Positions 26,994-34,551 of a DNA stretch of 35,869 nucleotides are shown here, in pieces. Numbering within the stretch: the first letter of the stretch is position 1; every line of letters begins with the position of its first letter. The position numbers and the translations under genes are program-made. This DNA is from Gammaproteobacteria bacterium (lineage in GTDB: Bacteria > Pseudomonadota > Gammaproteobacteria > Steroidobacterales > Woeseiaceae): the NCBI GenBank assembly GCA_009937615.1, contig JAACFB010000040.1:1-35869 (forward strand), in the 5' to 3' direction. Below the pieces are notes generated by a model that worked only from the letters and a program-made list of their open reading frames with translations, searched no databases and had not been told where the DNA came from.

Positions 26994-27647
26994 CTAGTCA
27001 AAGTCCATGACGATCGGCTCGTCGAGCCTGTCGCCATCCAGCCAGGCGCAGCCGTCACGGTAGCGGAGCCGGCCGCCCGCGAACCAGCCCGCAGCTTCCG
27101 GATAGATCTGGTGTTCGACGGCCTGCACGCGTCGGGCTAGCTCAGCTGCCGACTCTTCACTGTTGACCGGCAATCTGCCCTGCAGAACGCGAGGGCCGCC
27201 GTCGAGCTGCTCGGTGACGAAGTGGACGGTGCTGCCATGCCAGTGGTCGCCGGCTTCCAGGACGCGCTGGTGCGTGTCCAGTCCCGGATAGGCGGGCAGC
27301 AGCGCCGGGTGGATATTCAGAATTCGGCCTTCGTAATGATCGACGAACCAGGGGCTGAGGATGCGCATGAACCCCGCCAGAATGATGAGGTCTGGCCGGT
27401 GTTCATCGAGACGGGCGGCAAGCGCGCGATCGAACGATTCGCGGTCGGTGAATCCGCCATGCTCGACGCAGGCGGTCTCGATCCCGGCGTGGCTGGCACG
27501 CTCCAGGCCGTAAGCATCAGGCCGATTACTGATTACGAGCGACAGATCAACATCCAGGTTGCCTCGCGCCGCGCGATCGATAAACGCCTGCAGGTTAGTC
27601 CCTGAACCCGATATCAGGATCGCGGCCCTGCAGCGGCCTTTATTCAA
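26994..27647 (-). CDS. purN: Phosphoribosylglycinamide formyltransferase
   Basis: This 217-residue enzyme catalyses the third step of purine synthesis, formylating GAR with 10-formyl-tetrahydrofolate. The substrate loop [10 protein letters not shown] is near the start. The catalytic residues are in [16 protein letters not shown] (Asn, His) and the Asp of QLDGGP. The start is TTG, overlapping the purM stop as TTGA. purM-purN order and overlap are as in E. coli. Confidence 0.96.
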   Translation of the reverse strand: MNKGRCRAAILISGSGTNLQAFIDRAARGNLDVDLSLVISNRPDAYGLERASHAGIETACVEHGGFTDRESFDRALAARLDEHRPDLIILAGFMRILSPWFVDHYEGRILNIHPALLPAYPGLDTHQRVLEAGDHWHGSTVHFVTEQLDGGPRVLQGRLPVNSEESAAELARRVQAVEHQIYPEAAGWFAGGRLRYRDGCAWLDGDRLDEPIVMDFD

Positions 27648-28663
27648 AGAAAACGCACCGGGCCGGCGCCCGATTGAACGCGGCCGATCTGCCAGGCGTT
27701 CTCACCCAGTTCTCGCAGGATCGAGAGTGCCGCCGGTAAATCGGCGGCAGCGACGGCCACGACCATGCCAACTCCGCAATTGAATGTTCGCCGCATTTCG
27801 TCAACTTCGATATTGCCATGCTCAGCAAGCCAGTCGAAGACCGGGCCTTGCTCCCAGCTCGTCGTATCGATTTCGGCATGCAACGACACGGGGATGGTTC
27901 GCGGTATGTTCTCGCTGAGGCCGCCGCCCGTAATATGCGCAACGCCCTTTACAGGTATTGACCGAATCAGGGCATGCAACGATTGAACGTAAATACGCGT
28001 CGGCTCGAGCAGTACCTCGTCGGCAGGGCGGCCTTCGATTTCGGCGTCGCCAGCGAGATCGAGAACCTTGCGAATCAGCGAGTAGCCGTTGGAATGAGGG
28101 CCGCTGGACGCCAGGCCGATGAGCGCATCACCGGCGCGGATTGCGCTGCCGTCGATGATCTGCGATCGCTCGACGGCACCGACACAGAACCCAGCCAGAT
28201 CGTAGTCGCCGTCGGCATACATGTCCGGCATCTCCGCTGTCTCTCCACCGATGAGCGCAGCGCCTGCCTGCGCGCAGCCCTCGGCGATGCCGCTGACGAC
28301 GGCGGTGGCGATGTCCACGTCAAGTCTGCCGCACGCGAAGTAGTCGAGAAAGAACAGTGGCTCCGCACCCTGGACCAGCACATCGTTGACGCACATTGCG
28401 ACCAGGTCGATACCGATCGTATCGTGCCGTTGGAGGGCCTGAGCGAGCATGAGCTTGGTGCCGACGCCGTCGGTTCCGGATACCAGCACCGGTTCGCGAT
28501 ACCGGTCCGACGGAAGCGCGAACAGGCCGCCGAACCCGCCGAGCCCAGCGAGCACCTCGGGCCGTTGCGTGCGTTTAACGAGCGGCTTGATTCGGTCGAC
28601 GAATTCGTTGCCGGCGTCGATGTCGACGCCCGCATCTTTGTAGGTGAGGGGTTTATTGGTCAT
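27644..28663 (-). CDS. purM: Phosphoribosylformylglycinamidine cyclo-ligase
   Basis: This 339-residue AIR synthetase forms aminoimidazole ribotide from FGAM and ATP. Family blocks are [14 protein letters not shown] at the start, [28 protein letters not shown] and [17 protein letters not shown] at 28663 begins [12 protein letters not shown], as usual for PurM; the frame continues upstream to 28741, but those residues are not family-like and cover the promoter region. It is the first gene of the purMN operon. Confidence 0.97.
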   Translation of the reverse strand: MTNKPLTYKDAGVDIDAGNEFVDRIKPLVKRTQRPEVLAGLGGFGGLFALPSDRYREPVLVSGTDGVGTKLMLAQALQRHDTIGIDLVAMCVNDVLVQGAEPLFFLDYFACGRLDVDIATAVVSGIAEGCAQAGAALIGGETAEMPDMYADGDYDLAGFCVGAVERSQIIDGSAIRAGDALIGLASSGPHSNGYSLIRKVLDLAGDAEIEGRPADEVLLEPTRIYVQSLHALIRSIPVKGVAHITGGGLSENIPRTIPVSLHAEIDTTSWEQGPVFDWLAEHGNIEVDEMRRTFNCGVGMVVAVAAADLPAALSILRELGENAWQIGRVQSGAGPVRFL

Positions 28664-28707
28664 CAGGGCTCGAATAAAGTTTTGCCGGCCGCAGGCGTAA
28701 TCGGCGA

Positions 28708-28737
28708 TATAATAGTGCTTGGACACAGACGGGGAAA
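28708..28737. promoter_or_regulatory. Overlapping divergent -10 elements between purM and the DUF2066 gene
   Basis: Plus strand: TATAAT at 28708-28713, a perfect -10, with only a poor -35 (TTGCCG at 28682, 20-base spacer). Minus strand: TATTAT (complement of 28709-28714, five of six), with TTTCCC (complement of 28732-28737) 17 bases upstream. The two -10 boxes share five bases. The plus element would drive the DUF2066-to-hda operon and the minus element purMN. Confidence 0.45.
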
Positions 28738-28743
28738 CCACCC

Positions 28744-29859
28744 TTGCTGAAATCGCGATACAAAATTCGACCCGTTGTCCGGGGACATCGGGTCGCGGGA
28801 GGCTTTACGGTCCTGATTACGGGGCTGTTAGTGCTTTTCGCGACTTCGGCCCCGGCCGTTGAGGTGACGGCGTTATACACGGCGCAGGTCATGCTCGATC
28901 CGGAAGAACAGAATCCACGCGCGAGCGCTTACGAAACTGCGCTGCTCGAGGTGCTGCTTCGTGTCGCAGGGTCGGACCTGAGCTCGGACCCGGAAAAGGT
29001 CGGATTACTGTTTCCGGAGCCTGCATCCTATGTCGTTCAATTTCGTCCGGGTGCCGATGACACGCTCTGGGTCTCGTTTGACGGTGATGCGATCGAGCGT
29101 ACCTTGCGATCGGCCGGGCAAACGGTGTGGGGCAGCGACAGGCCGCTGACGCTGGTCTGGCTGGCCGTGGACTGGGGGCAGGGCGAGCGTGAGGTTCTCG
29201 GCGCAGACGACCCGGAGCGCGATCAGGACGAAGCGCGCTCGATCGATCGTAACCGGCTGCTGCGACAGCGGGTGCTCGATGTGGCCGAGCGCCGTGGGCT
29301 GCCCGTCGTATTTCCATTACTCGATACCGACGATTTGCAGAAAATCAGTTTCAGCGATATCTGGGGCGGATTTGATGAACAGCTGCTCGAGGCATCGAGT
29401 CGCTATGACGTGAACTCGGTTCTAATCGGCAGAATCCGCGCGGACTCCAGCCAGCGTAACCGGTGGAGCTATTATTTCTCGGGAGTCGAGCAAGTATTGA
29501 GCGGCGAGCCTGAATTCGTGATCGGCCAGGTAGCTGATGTGCTGGCAGCCGAATTTGCCATCAGCGGCGACGCGCCGCTGGCAACCATCGAACTGGGTGT
29601 GTCCGGAATTGACTCGGTCGAGGCATATGCTGCGGTGCAGAACGTGCTGTCCGACCTGTCCGTCGTCGAGGCTTTTTCAATCGCGGAGGTAAGCGGTGAA
29701 CGTATTCGCTACCGCGTTTCAGCGCATGGAGGGGCAGACCGTTTACGGCGCGCATTGCGATTCAGTGGTCTGATCGAGCAAAATGGATTCGAAGGCGGCC
29801 GGTTTTCATTGGATCCGGTGAATTCGTCGCTCGAATTTTTCTATAGCCCGGAACAATAA
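28744..29859 (+). CDS. DUF2066 family periplasmic protein
   Basis: This 371-residue exported protein has basic residues and a hydrophobic stretch ending near APAVEV (residues 1-40) as a signal peptide. The mature part fits DUF2066: an early block with [18 protein letters not shown], then YVVQFR, and a later LLIGRI-like strand. No biochemical role is established. The start is TTG with GGGGA about nine bases upstream. It heads a four-gene operon with the CDP-alcohol transferase, PerM and Hda, an order common in gammaproteobacteria next to purM. Confidence 0.87.
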   Translation: MLKSRYKIRPVVRGHRVAGGFTVLITGLLVLFATSAPAVEVTALYTAQVMLDPEEQNPRASAYETALLEVLLRVAGSDLSSDPEKVGLLFPEPASYVVQFRPGADDTLWVSFDGDAIERTLRSAGQTVWGSDRPLTLVWLAVDWGQGEREVLGADDPERDQDEARSIDRNRLLRQRVLDVAERRGLPVVFPLLDTDDLQKISFSDIWGGFDEQLLEASSRYDVNSVLIGRIRADSSQRNRWSYYFSGVEQVLSGEPEFVIGQVADVLAAEFAISGDAPLATIELGVSGIDSVEAYAAVQNVLSDLSVVEAFSIAEVSGERIRYRVSAHGGADRLRRALRFSGLIEQNGFEGGRFSLDPVNSSLEFFYSPEQ

Positions 29860-29882
29860 CCCAGACCCCAGGCCCGGTACTG

Positions 29883-30434
29883 ATGTCCTTAAGCTGGTTG
29901 CCCAACGCCATTTCCCTGCTGCGCATTGCGCTGATCCTGCCGATCCTGCTGCTGTTCGTAAACGACGAGTTCGGCTGGGCCCTGGCCCTGTTCCTGGTGG
30001 CAGGGCTGTCTGACGGCATTGATGGTTATCTCGCCAAACGTTTTGACTGGAACACCCGGCTCGGCGCATTTCTTGATCCGGCGGGCGACAAACTGCTCGC
30101 TGCCTGGTCGTTCGGCACACTCGCTTACCTCGGGCATCTTCCGGTCTGGCTTGCCGTGGTCGTTATTCTGCGTGATGTCGTCATCGTTACCGGGTCCATT
30201 CTGTACCACTACCTGGTGCGGCGCCTCGAGGGCGAGCCAACGCGCATCAGCAAGCTCAATACGGCGATGGAGTTCATGCTCCTGGTGTTTGCGATATCGC
30301 GGGCCGGCTACGGCTGGCCAGACAACATAACCATCACGATAATGGGAGCTATGGTCCTGGTTACCGTCGTGATAAGCGGCTACGACTACGTAGCCACCTG
30401 GATACGCAGCGCTCGAACGGGGCCTGAGCAGTGA
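29883..30434 (+). CDS. CDP-alcohol phosphatidyltransferase (PgsA-like)
   Basis: This 183-residue membrane enzyme has about five helices. The family signature is present as DGIDGYLAKRFDWNTRLGAF followed by LDPAGDK, giving the four Asp residues that hold two metals. The first Arg of the usual A-R pair is Lys here. Such enzymes join a CDP-diacylglycerol phosphatidyl group to an alcohol, commonly glycerol 3-phosphate. The alcohol used here cannot be decided from sequence, and the main pgsA could lie elsewhere in the genome. Its stop overlaps the GTG of the next gene by 4 bases. Confidence 0.88.
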   Translation: MSLSWLPNAISLLRIALILPILLLFVNDEFGWALALFLVAGLSDGIDGYLAKRFDWNTRLGAFLDPAGDKLLAAWSFGTLAYLGHLPVWLAVVVILRDVVIVTGSILYHYLVRRLEGEPTRISKLNTAMEFMLLVFAISRAGYGWPDNITITIMGAMVLVTVVISGYDYVATWIRSARTGPEQ

Positions 30435-31501
30435 AACCGGATTTACGCGTTAACTGGCTGATTGCAATTGCGCTCGTGGGATGGCTTTTATACCTGCTCG
30501 CACCGGTATTGACGCCGTTCGTTGCCGCGGCGCTGCTCGCCTACATCGGAGACCCGCTGGCCGATCGGCTGCAGCAGCTCAGGTTGCCACGAACCCTGGC
30601 CGTCATCGTGGTATTCCTGCTGACCTTCGTGGTTCTCGGCCTGTTGATCCTGCTGGTCGGGCCGCTGATACGCGGCCAGGTGGCCTCGCTACTCGATGCG
30701 TTGCCCGAGATCATCCGCCAGGTAGAGCAGGTGTGGCTGCCAGGAATCATGAATATGCTCGAAATCGACGCCGGCGACGACGTTGGTATCGGCGCGTTCA
30801 TAGCCCGTTACAGCGACATGGCGGGAAGCTGGGGCGCCAAGGTTCTCGTTTCGGTAACGAGATCCGGCGGGGCGCTTGCAGCGGCAGTCCTGAGCCTTTT
30901 CCTGGTGCCGATCTTGACCTTTTACATGCTCCGGGACTGGGATTCGATCCTGAATCACATCGGCGCACTGATACCGTCCACCCAGCGTGACACGGTCACT
31001 GCGCTCGCCAAGGATACCGACAACGTGCTTGGGGGATTCCTGCGCGGGCAGCTGCTGGTGATGCTGGCGCTGGCGTTCATCTATTCGGTCGGCCTGAGCA
31101 TCACCGGCCTGAAGTTTGCCGTCGCAATTGGAGTCGTATCCGGCCTGGTCAGTTTCGTCCCCTACCTTGGATTCGTGTTCGGCATTATTCTGGCGTCGTT
31201 GACCGTCGCGCTCGAACCGAATCCGCTCCCTTACATGCTTGGCGTCGTTATCACATTCTCGGCGGGCCAGCTCCTGGAGGGCTCAATTCTGACGCCGAAG
31301 CTGGTCGGTGATCGCATAGGGTTGCATCCTGTCATTATCATTTTTGCAATCGCGGCCGGTGGTCAATTATTTGGTTTCTTCGGTATCCTGCTTGCCCTGC
31401 CTGCGGCGGCAGTGCTTTCGGTTCTCGTGCGCTTTGCGTACTTCCGTTACCTGAAGGAGCATCCTGAGATAGACATCGAGAACGGTCTTGGCGACGCTTA
31501 G
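30431..31501 (+). CDS. AI-2E/PerM family transporter
   Basis: This 356-residue membrane protein has about seven to eight hydrophobic segments. Family marks are FVAAALLAYIGDPLADRL near residue 30, the central soluble region, FVPYLGFVFGIILA, and GSILTPKLVGDRIGLHPVIIIFAI near the end. The family includes TqsA and Na+/H+ antiporter-like members, so the substrate cannot be assigned. The start is GTG (GTGA overlap). It sits between a phospholipid enzyme gene and hda. Confidence 0.9.
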   Translation: MKPDLRVNWLIAIALVGWLLYLLAPVLTPFVAAALLAYIGDPLADRLQQLRLPRTLAVIVVFLLTFVVLGLLILLVGPLIRGQVASLLDALPEIIRQVEQVWLPGIMNMLEIDAGDDVGIGAFIARYSDMAGSWGAKVLVSVTRSGGALAAAVLSLFLVPILTFYMLRDWDSILNHIGALIPSTQRDTVTALAKDTDNVLGGFLRGQLLVMLALAFIYSVGLSITGLKFAVAIGVVSGLVSFVPYLGFVFGIILASLTVALEPNPLPYMLGVVITFSAGQLLEGSILTPKLVGDRIGLHPVIIIFAIAAGGQLFGFFGILLALPAAAVLSVLVRFAYFRYLKEHPEIDIENGLGDA

Positions 31502-31516
31502 GCCGAAGGATTTTTT

Positions 31517-32200
31517 TTGAGTCAGCTTGCTCTACCACTACAACTCGCCGATCACGCGGTTTTCGCAAGTTTCCTGGGTACTGGTAACGAGACCGTCGTC
31601 GCGGCGCTTCGGAGTCTCGCCAACGGCGCTCGCGAGCCTGGCTGCTGGATAAGTGGCCCGGCCGCCGCCGGCAAAACGCATTTGTTGCAGGCGGTCTGCG
31701 CCTGCGCGACCGACCGTTCAGTCTACGTGCCACTCGATCTGTATGCACAAGCAAGCCCGGCACTGTTGGAGGGGCTTGAGAGCCGCGATCTGGTTTGCCT
31801 CGATGACGTGGACGCCGTGGCCGGTGAACCGGATTGGGAAGCAGCGCTGTTCGGTCTTTGCAACCAGATTCTGGATTCGGAGGGCGCCCTGATCGTCACG
31901 GCTGCCACACCGCCGCGCGCCGTCGCCTTCAAACTGCCTGACCTTCAAAGCCGCCTGTCGCGACTGCCGGTTTTTCAGCTGCAGCCGCTCGGCGAAGCGG
32001 AGCGTGTGGAGGCCTTGCAATTGCGGGCCCGGCACCGAGGTCTCGAACTGCCCGATGACACGGCCGCCTACCTGCTCAAGCGCACTCGGCGCGACATGGC
32101 CAGCCTCTATGCGCTGCTCGACAGGCTCGACGATGAGGCGTTGCGTGCACAGCGGCGTCTGACAATTCCATTCGTCCGAGAAGTTTTGCGGGAAACCTGA
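31517..32200 (+). CDS. hda: DnaA regulatory inactivator Hda
   Basis: This 227-residue AAA+ protein is homologous to DnaA domain III. With the DNA-loaded beta clamp, Hda stimulates ATP hydrolysis on DnaA and so limits re-initiation. The N-terminal clamp-binding motif is seen as QLALPLQL (residues 3-10). Walker A is GPAAAGKTHLL, Walker B LVCLDDVD, sensor II region KRTRRDMASLYALLDRLD. The start is TTG, preceded by AAGGA and six T residues. It is the last gene of the operon; wrbA faces it 36 bases away. Confidence 0.95.
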   Translation: MSQLALPLQLADHAVFASFLGTGNETVVAALRSLANGAREPGCWISGPAAAGKTHLLQAVCACATDRSVYVPLDLYAQASPALLEGLESRDLVCLDDVDAVAGEPDWEAALFGLCNQILDSEGALIVTAATPPRAVAFKLPDLQSRLSRLPVFQLQPLGEAERVEALQLRARHRGLELPDDTAAYLLKRTRRDMASLYALLDRLDDEALRAQRRLTIPFVREVLRET

Positions 32201-32236
32201 GAAAACGGGATTCGGCGAGCCCGGGCCGGAGTTCAG

Positions 32237-32830
32237 CTAGGCCCGGAGTCGTTGCGCGATGCTGGCAACCCGTTTACCCAGCGCGCGCGCAAGTTCCCGC
32301 TCGTCATCTGAAAGGCTGTCATTGGTGCGGTTCCAGGTCACGTGACTGGGACCGTAGGGCGTGCCGCCCGTTGTCGTTCTGGAAATCGCTTGCTCACTGT
32401 AAGGCAGACCGACAAGCAACATGCCGTGATGCAACAGTGGCATCGCCATCGTCAGCAATGTCGTTTCCTGTCCGCCATGCAGGCTGGATGTCGAGGTGAA
32501 GACGCCGGCCGGTTTGCCGACAGCGGCGTGTGCAAGCCATTCACTGACCGTGCTATCGAGAAAGTATTTCAGTGAAGCGTCCATATTTCCGAATCGCGAC
32601 GGACTACCCATGATTATGCCGCTGCACTCGACGAGATCGGCCGGCGTCGCGTATGGCGGTCCGGACTCCGGAATGTCTTCTTCGACGGCCTCTGCGATCG
32701 TCGAGACCCTGGGTACGGTACGCAATCGGGAGGCCATTCCAGCCACTGCATCAACGCCATGGCAGATTTCGCGGGCCAGCGCAGCGGTCGCACCACCGAC
32801 CGAATGGTAAACAACGAGGATGTCACTCAT
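32237..32830 (-). CDS. wrbA: WrbA-type NAD(P)H:quinone oxidoreductase
   Basis: This 197-residue flavodoxin-fold protein reduces quinones by two electrons, limiting semiquinone and peroxide stress. The FMN phosphate loop reads VVYHSVGGATAALA, with GSPSRFGNMDASLKYFLD and FTSTSSLHGGQETTLL as the further FMN and tetramer-contact blocks. The C-terminus has GGTPYGPSHVT. It follows arsC with a 4-base overlap (ATGA), so the two probably form an operon linked to redox stress. Confidence 0.93.
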   Translation of the reverse strand: MSDILVVYHSVGGATAALAREICHGVDAVAGMASRLRTVPRVSTIAEAVEEDIPESGPPYATPADLVECSGIIMGSPSRFGNMDASLKYFLDSTVSEWLAHAAVGKPAGVFTSTSSLHGGQETTLLTMAMPLLHHGMLLVGLPYSEQAISRTTTGGTPYGPSHVTWNRTNDSLSDDERELARALGKRVASIAQRLRA

Positions 32831-33186
32831 TGCGGCAGTAATTGGAGAACATTCTCGGGCGGCCTCCCGATAACCGCCCGCGAATGGTCCTCGTCGACCA
32901 CGATCGGTCGCTGCAAGACCTTTGGGTTCTTTTCGACCCAGGCCGCGAGGGCCGCGTCATCGTCCAGCTCGGGCAAGTCCGTTGCCGACTGGAATTCAGC
33001 CTCGCCACGGCGCAGCAGCTCGGATACGCGCAGGCTCAGCAACGTTGCAAGCCGCAGAATCGTCTCGGCATCGGGCGGCTCGGCAAGATACTCGACGACC
33101 GCCGGCCGGACTCCCGCACTTGTGATTAATTCCAATGTTTTCCGAGACTTGGAACATCTAGGGTTGTGGTAGATTGTGACATTCAT
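32827..33186 (-). CDS. arsC: ArsC-family arsenate reductase (glutaredoxin type)
   Basis: This 119-residue thioredoxin-fold protein has the catalytic Cys11 in HNPRCSKSRKTLELI. Three arginine-bearing blocks that hold the oxyanion are present (LLRRGE, LQRPIVVDED, AVIGRPPE). This branch includes both true glutaredoxin-dependent arsenate reductases and YfgD-like relatives. No arsenic efflux gene or arsR is nearby, so arsenic detoxification is not proven by context. ATG at 33186 (GGA six bases upstream) is chosen over the frame back to 33279. Confidence 0.9.
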   Translation of the reverse strand: MNVTIYHNPRCSKSRKTLELITSAGVRPAVVEYLAEPPDAETILRLATLLSLRVSELLRRGEAEFQSATDLPELDDDAALAAWVEKNPKVLQRPIVVDEDHSRAVIGRPPENVLQLLPQ

Positions 33187-33202
33187 GGTGTATCCGCTGG
33201 TT

Positions 33203-33231
33203 ATTACAAGCCGACGACCAGCGAACTTTAA
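33203..33231 (-). promoter_or_regulatory. Candidate promoter for arsC-wrbA
   Basis: On the minus strand: TTAAAG (complement of 33226-33231), 17 bases, TGTAAT (complement of 33203-33208, five of six). It would start RNA about 10-12 bases before the arsC ATG, leaving just enough room for the GGA. The -35 is weak. Confidence 0.35.
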
Positions 33232-33245
33232 CAGGCAATAAGAGC

Positions 33246-33277
33246 GGGCGTCAGGGCGTCGATTTTTTCTTGACGCC
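33246..33277. repeat. Direct and inverted repeat in the arsC/DUF4398 gap
   Basis: GGGCGTC occurs twice in tandem (33246-33252 and 33254-33260). GACGCC at 33272-33277 is complementary to the second copy, giving a six-base stem with an 11-base T-rich loop. A second short inverted pair, CCAAG/CTTGG, follows (33276-33293). This could be an operator or RNA structure in the shared upstream region; no known binding site is recognised. Confidence 0.35.
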
Positions 33278-33327
33278 AAGGCAGCGCGCTTGGTAGCGTT
33301 GGACGGCTATAACAATTCAGAATATCG

Positions 33328-33639
33328 ATGCTACCAGGTCCAATTCAACGTCTCGGAACGGCTGCTTTGCTCGGCGCGCTGCTGCTTGTAGCCGGCTGCG
33401 CGGGACCGCCGGTTCAGGAAATGAGTGACGCTCGCCAGGCGATTTCCGTTGCGCGTGACGCCGGTGCCGCCGAGCACGCAGCGGGAGAGTTGAGTGCGGC
33501 AGTGGAACATCTGGAGAGTGCGGAACGGTATCTGAATCAGCGGCGCTATGAAAACGCGCGTCGCGATGCGCTGCAGGCCAAGGAAGAGGCGTTGAACGCG
33601 CTGCATCGGAGTGAAAGCAGCGACGAAGAAACCCCGTAG
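33328..33639 (+). CDS. DUF4398 lipoprotein
   Basis: This 103-residue protein has a lipoprotein signal (GALLLVAGC, Cys24 lipidated). Its alpha-helical remainder is rich in Ala, Glu and Arg, with the DUF4398-type pattern ARQAISVARDAGA, ELSAAVEHLESAERYL, YENARRDALQAKEEA. The helices look like a coiled coil or TPR-like hairpin anchored in the outer membrane. No function is established. It is ten bases upstream of the acylphosphatase gene. Confidence 0.83.
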   Translation: MLPGPIQRLGTAALLGALLLVAGCAGPPVQEMSDARQAISVARDAGAAEHAAGELSAAVEHLESAERYLNQRRYENARRDALQAKEEALNALHRSESSDEETP

Positions 33640-33648
33640 TTCCGTCGC

Positions 33649-33918
33649 ATGCCCGGCGCCCGTCGTTTCACGATAAGAGGCCGCGTGCAGGGCGTGTTTT
33701 TCCGTGCTAATACGCGACGCCTGGCTGATTCTCTCGGCCTGACCGGCCACGCCGTAAATCTTGATAACGGCAACGTCGAAGTGCTTGCTTGCGGTGACGA
33801 GACCGCTCTCGGCGAACTCGAGCGCTGGTTGCAGGACGGGCCGCCCATGGCCGAGGTGACTGACGTCATTGCAGAGGATGTGACCTGGCGTGCGCTCGAC
33901 GGTTTTAAAACGGGGTAG
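33649..33918 (+). CDS. acyP: Acylphosphatase
   Basis: This 89-residue small enzyme hydrolyses acyl-phosphate bonds. The phosphate loop GRVQGVFFR has the catalytic Arg19. The catalytic Asn is Asn37 in GHAVNLDNGNVEV, where most family members have GWVRN. The length is normal (about 90). It lies directly after the DUF4398 gene and ends 20 bases from the convergent lytic transglycosylase gene. Confidence 0.93.
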   Translation: MPGARRFTIRGRVQGVFFRANTRRLADSLGLTGHAVNLDNGNVEVLACGDETALGELERWLQDGPPMAEVTDVIAEDVTWRALDGFKTG

Positions 33919-33938
33919 AGGTGTTTGCAGGCGCGCGA

Positions 33939-34514
33939 TCAGCCCTGAAACCACTTCGAACCGAGTTTATCGATTACCTTGTTGGGGTATGTGCGCTGCC
34001 CGAGGCTGCCGTTATAGCGTCCCAGGGCGCGCCTGTAATCACCGTTTTCCTTCTCGAGGTAGAACTTTAGTATTGCGCAGCCATAGCGAAGATTGGTATC
34101 GATGTGGTTCAGGTTGTCTTCGGGCCTGCCTATCTCATCTTTCCAAAACGGCATCACCTGCATCAGGCCGAGCGCGCCGGCAACCGAAACCGCCCAACGA
34201 TCAAAATTGCTCTCTACCTCGATCACGGCCAGCACGAGATTGGGAGGCAGCTCCAGCTTGGAAGCCTCGTGGTGGACCCGCTTCAGAATGTGCATGCGCT
34301 CGTCGGGATTTGGTACCTGTGCCGCCAGGCGCGCCGACATATCCGTCAGCCAGACTGCGGCCTCGTAGCGATCGTCGAAACTGTCGGCGGAATTGATCGC
34401 TTCGCGCAGGACCTCACGAAGTTCAGGATCCGGTACCTGCTCGCCCGACGCCGCGCCTGACGCCAGCAGCAGCGTTATAAACCAGGCGGCGACCGTGCGG
34501 AACGTAGTAGTCAT
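33939..34514 (-). CDS. Lytic transglycosylase (SLT domain)
   Basis: This 191-residue exported peptidoglycan-cleaving enzyme has a signal peptide at about residues 1-24 (FITLLLASGAASG) and a linker. The SLT fold follows with catalytic Glu101 in AVIEVESNF. GALGLMQVMP and the NLRYGCAILKFYL/ALGRYNGS blocks complete the domain. It is shorter than Slt70 or MltC and has no extra binding domain. ATG 34514 has no ribosome-binding site and lies in a very AT-rich patch. proS ends 23 bases upstream. Confidence 0.9.
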   Translation of the reverse strand: MTTTFRTVAAWFITLLLASGAASGEQVPDPELREVLREAINSADSFDDRYEAAVWLTDMSARLAAQVPNPDERMHILKRVHHEASKLELPPNLVLAVIEVESNFDRWAVSVAGALGLMQVMPFWKDEIGRPEDNLNHIDTNLRYGCAILKFYLEKENGDYRRALGRYNGSLGQRTYPNKVIDKLGSKWFQG

Positions 34515-34523
34515 AGTAATAAT

Positions 34524-34551
34524 ATATTACATATTAATTATATGGTTACAA
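34524..34551 (-). promoter_or_regulatory. Candidate promoter for the lytic transglycosylase
   Basis: On the minus strand: TTGTAA (complement of 34546-34551, in the last codons of proS), 16 bases, TAATAT (complement of 34524-34529). It lies in an AT-rich island unlike its surroundings. RNA would start within a few bases of the ATG, suggesting a leaderless or nearly leaderless message. Confidence 0.35.
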
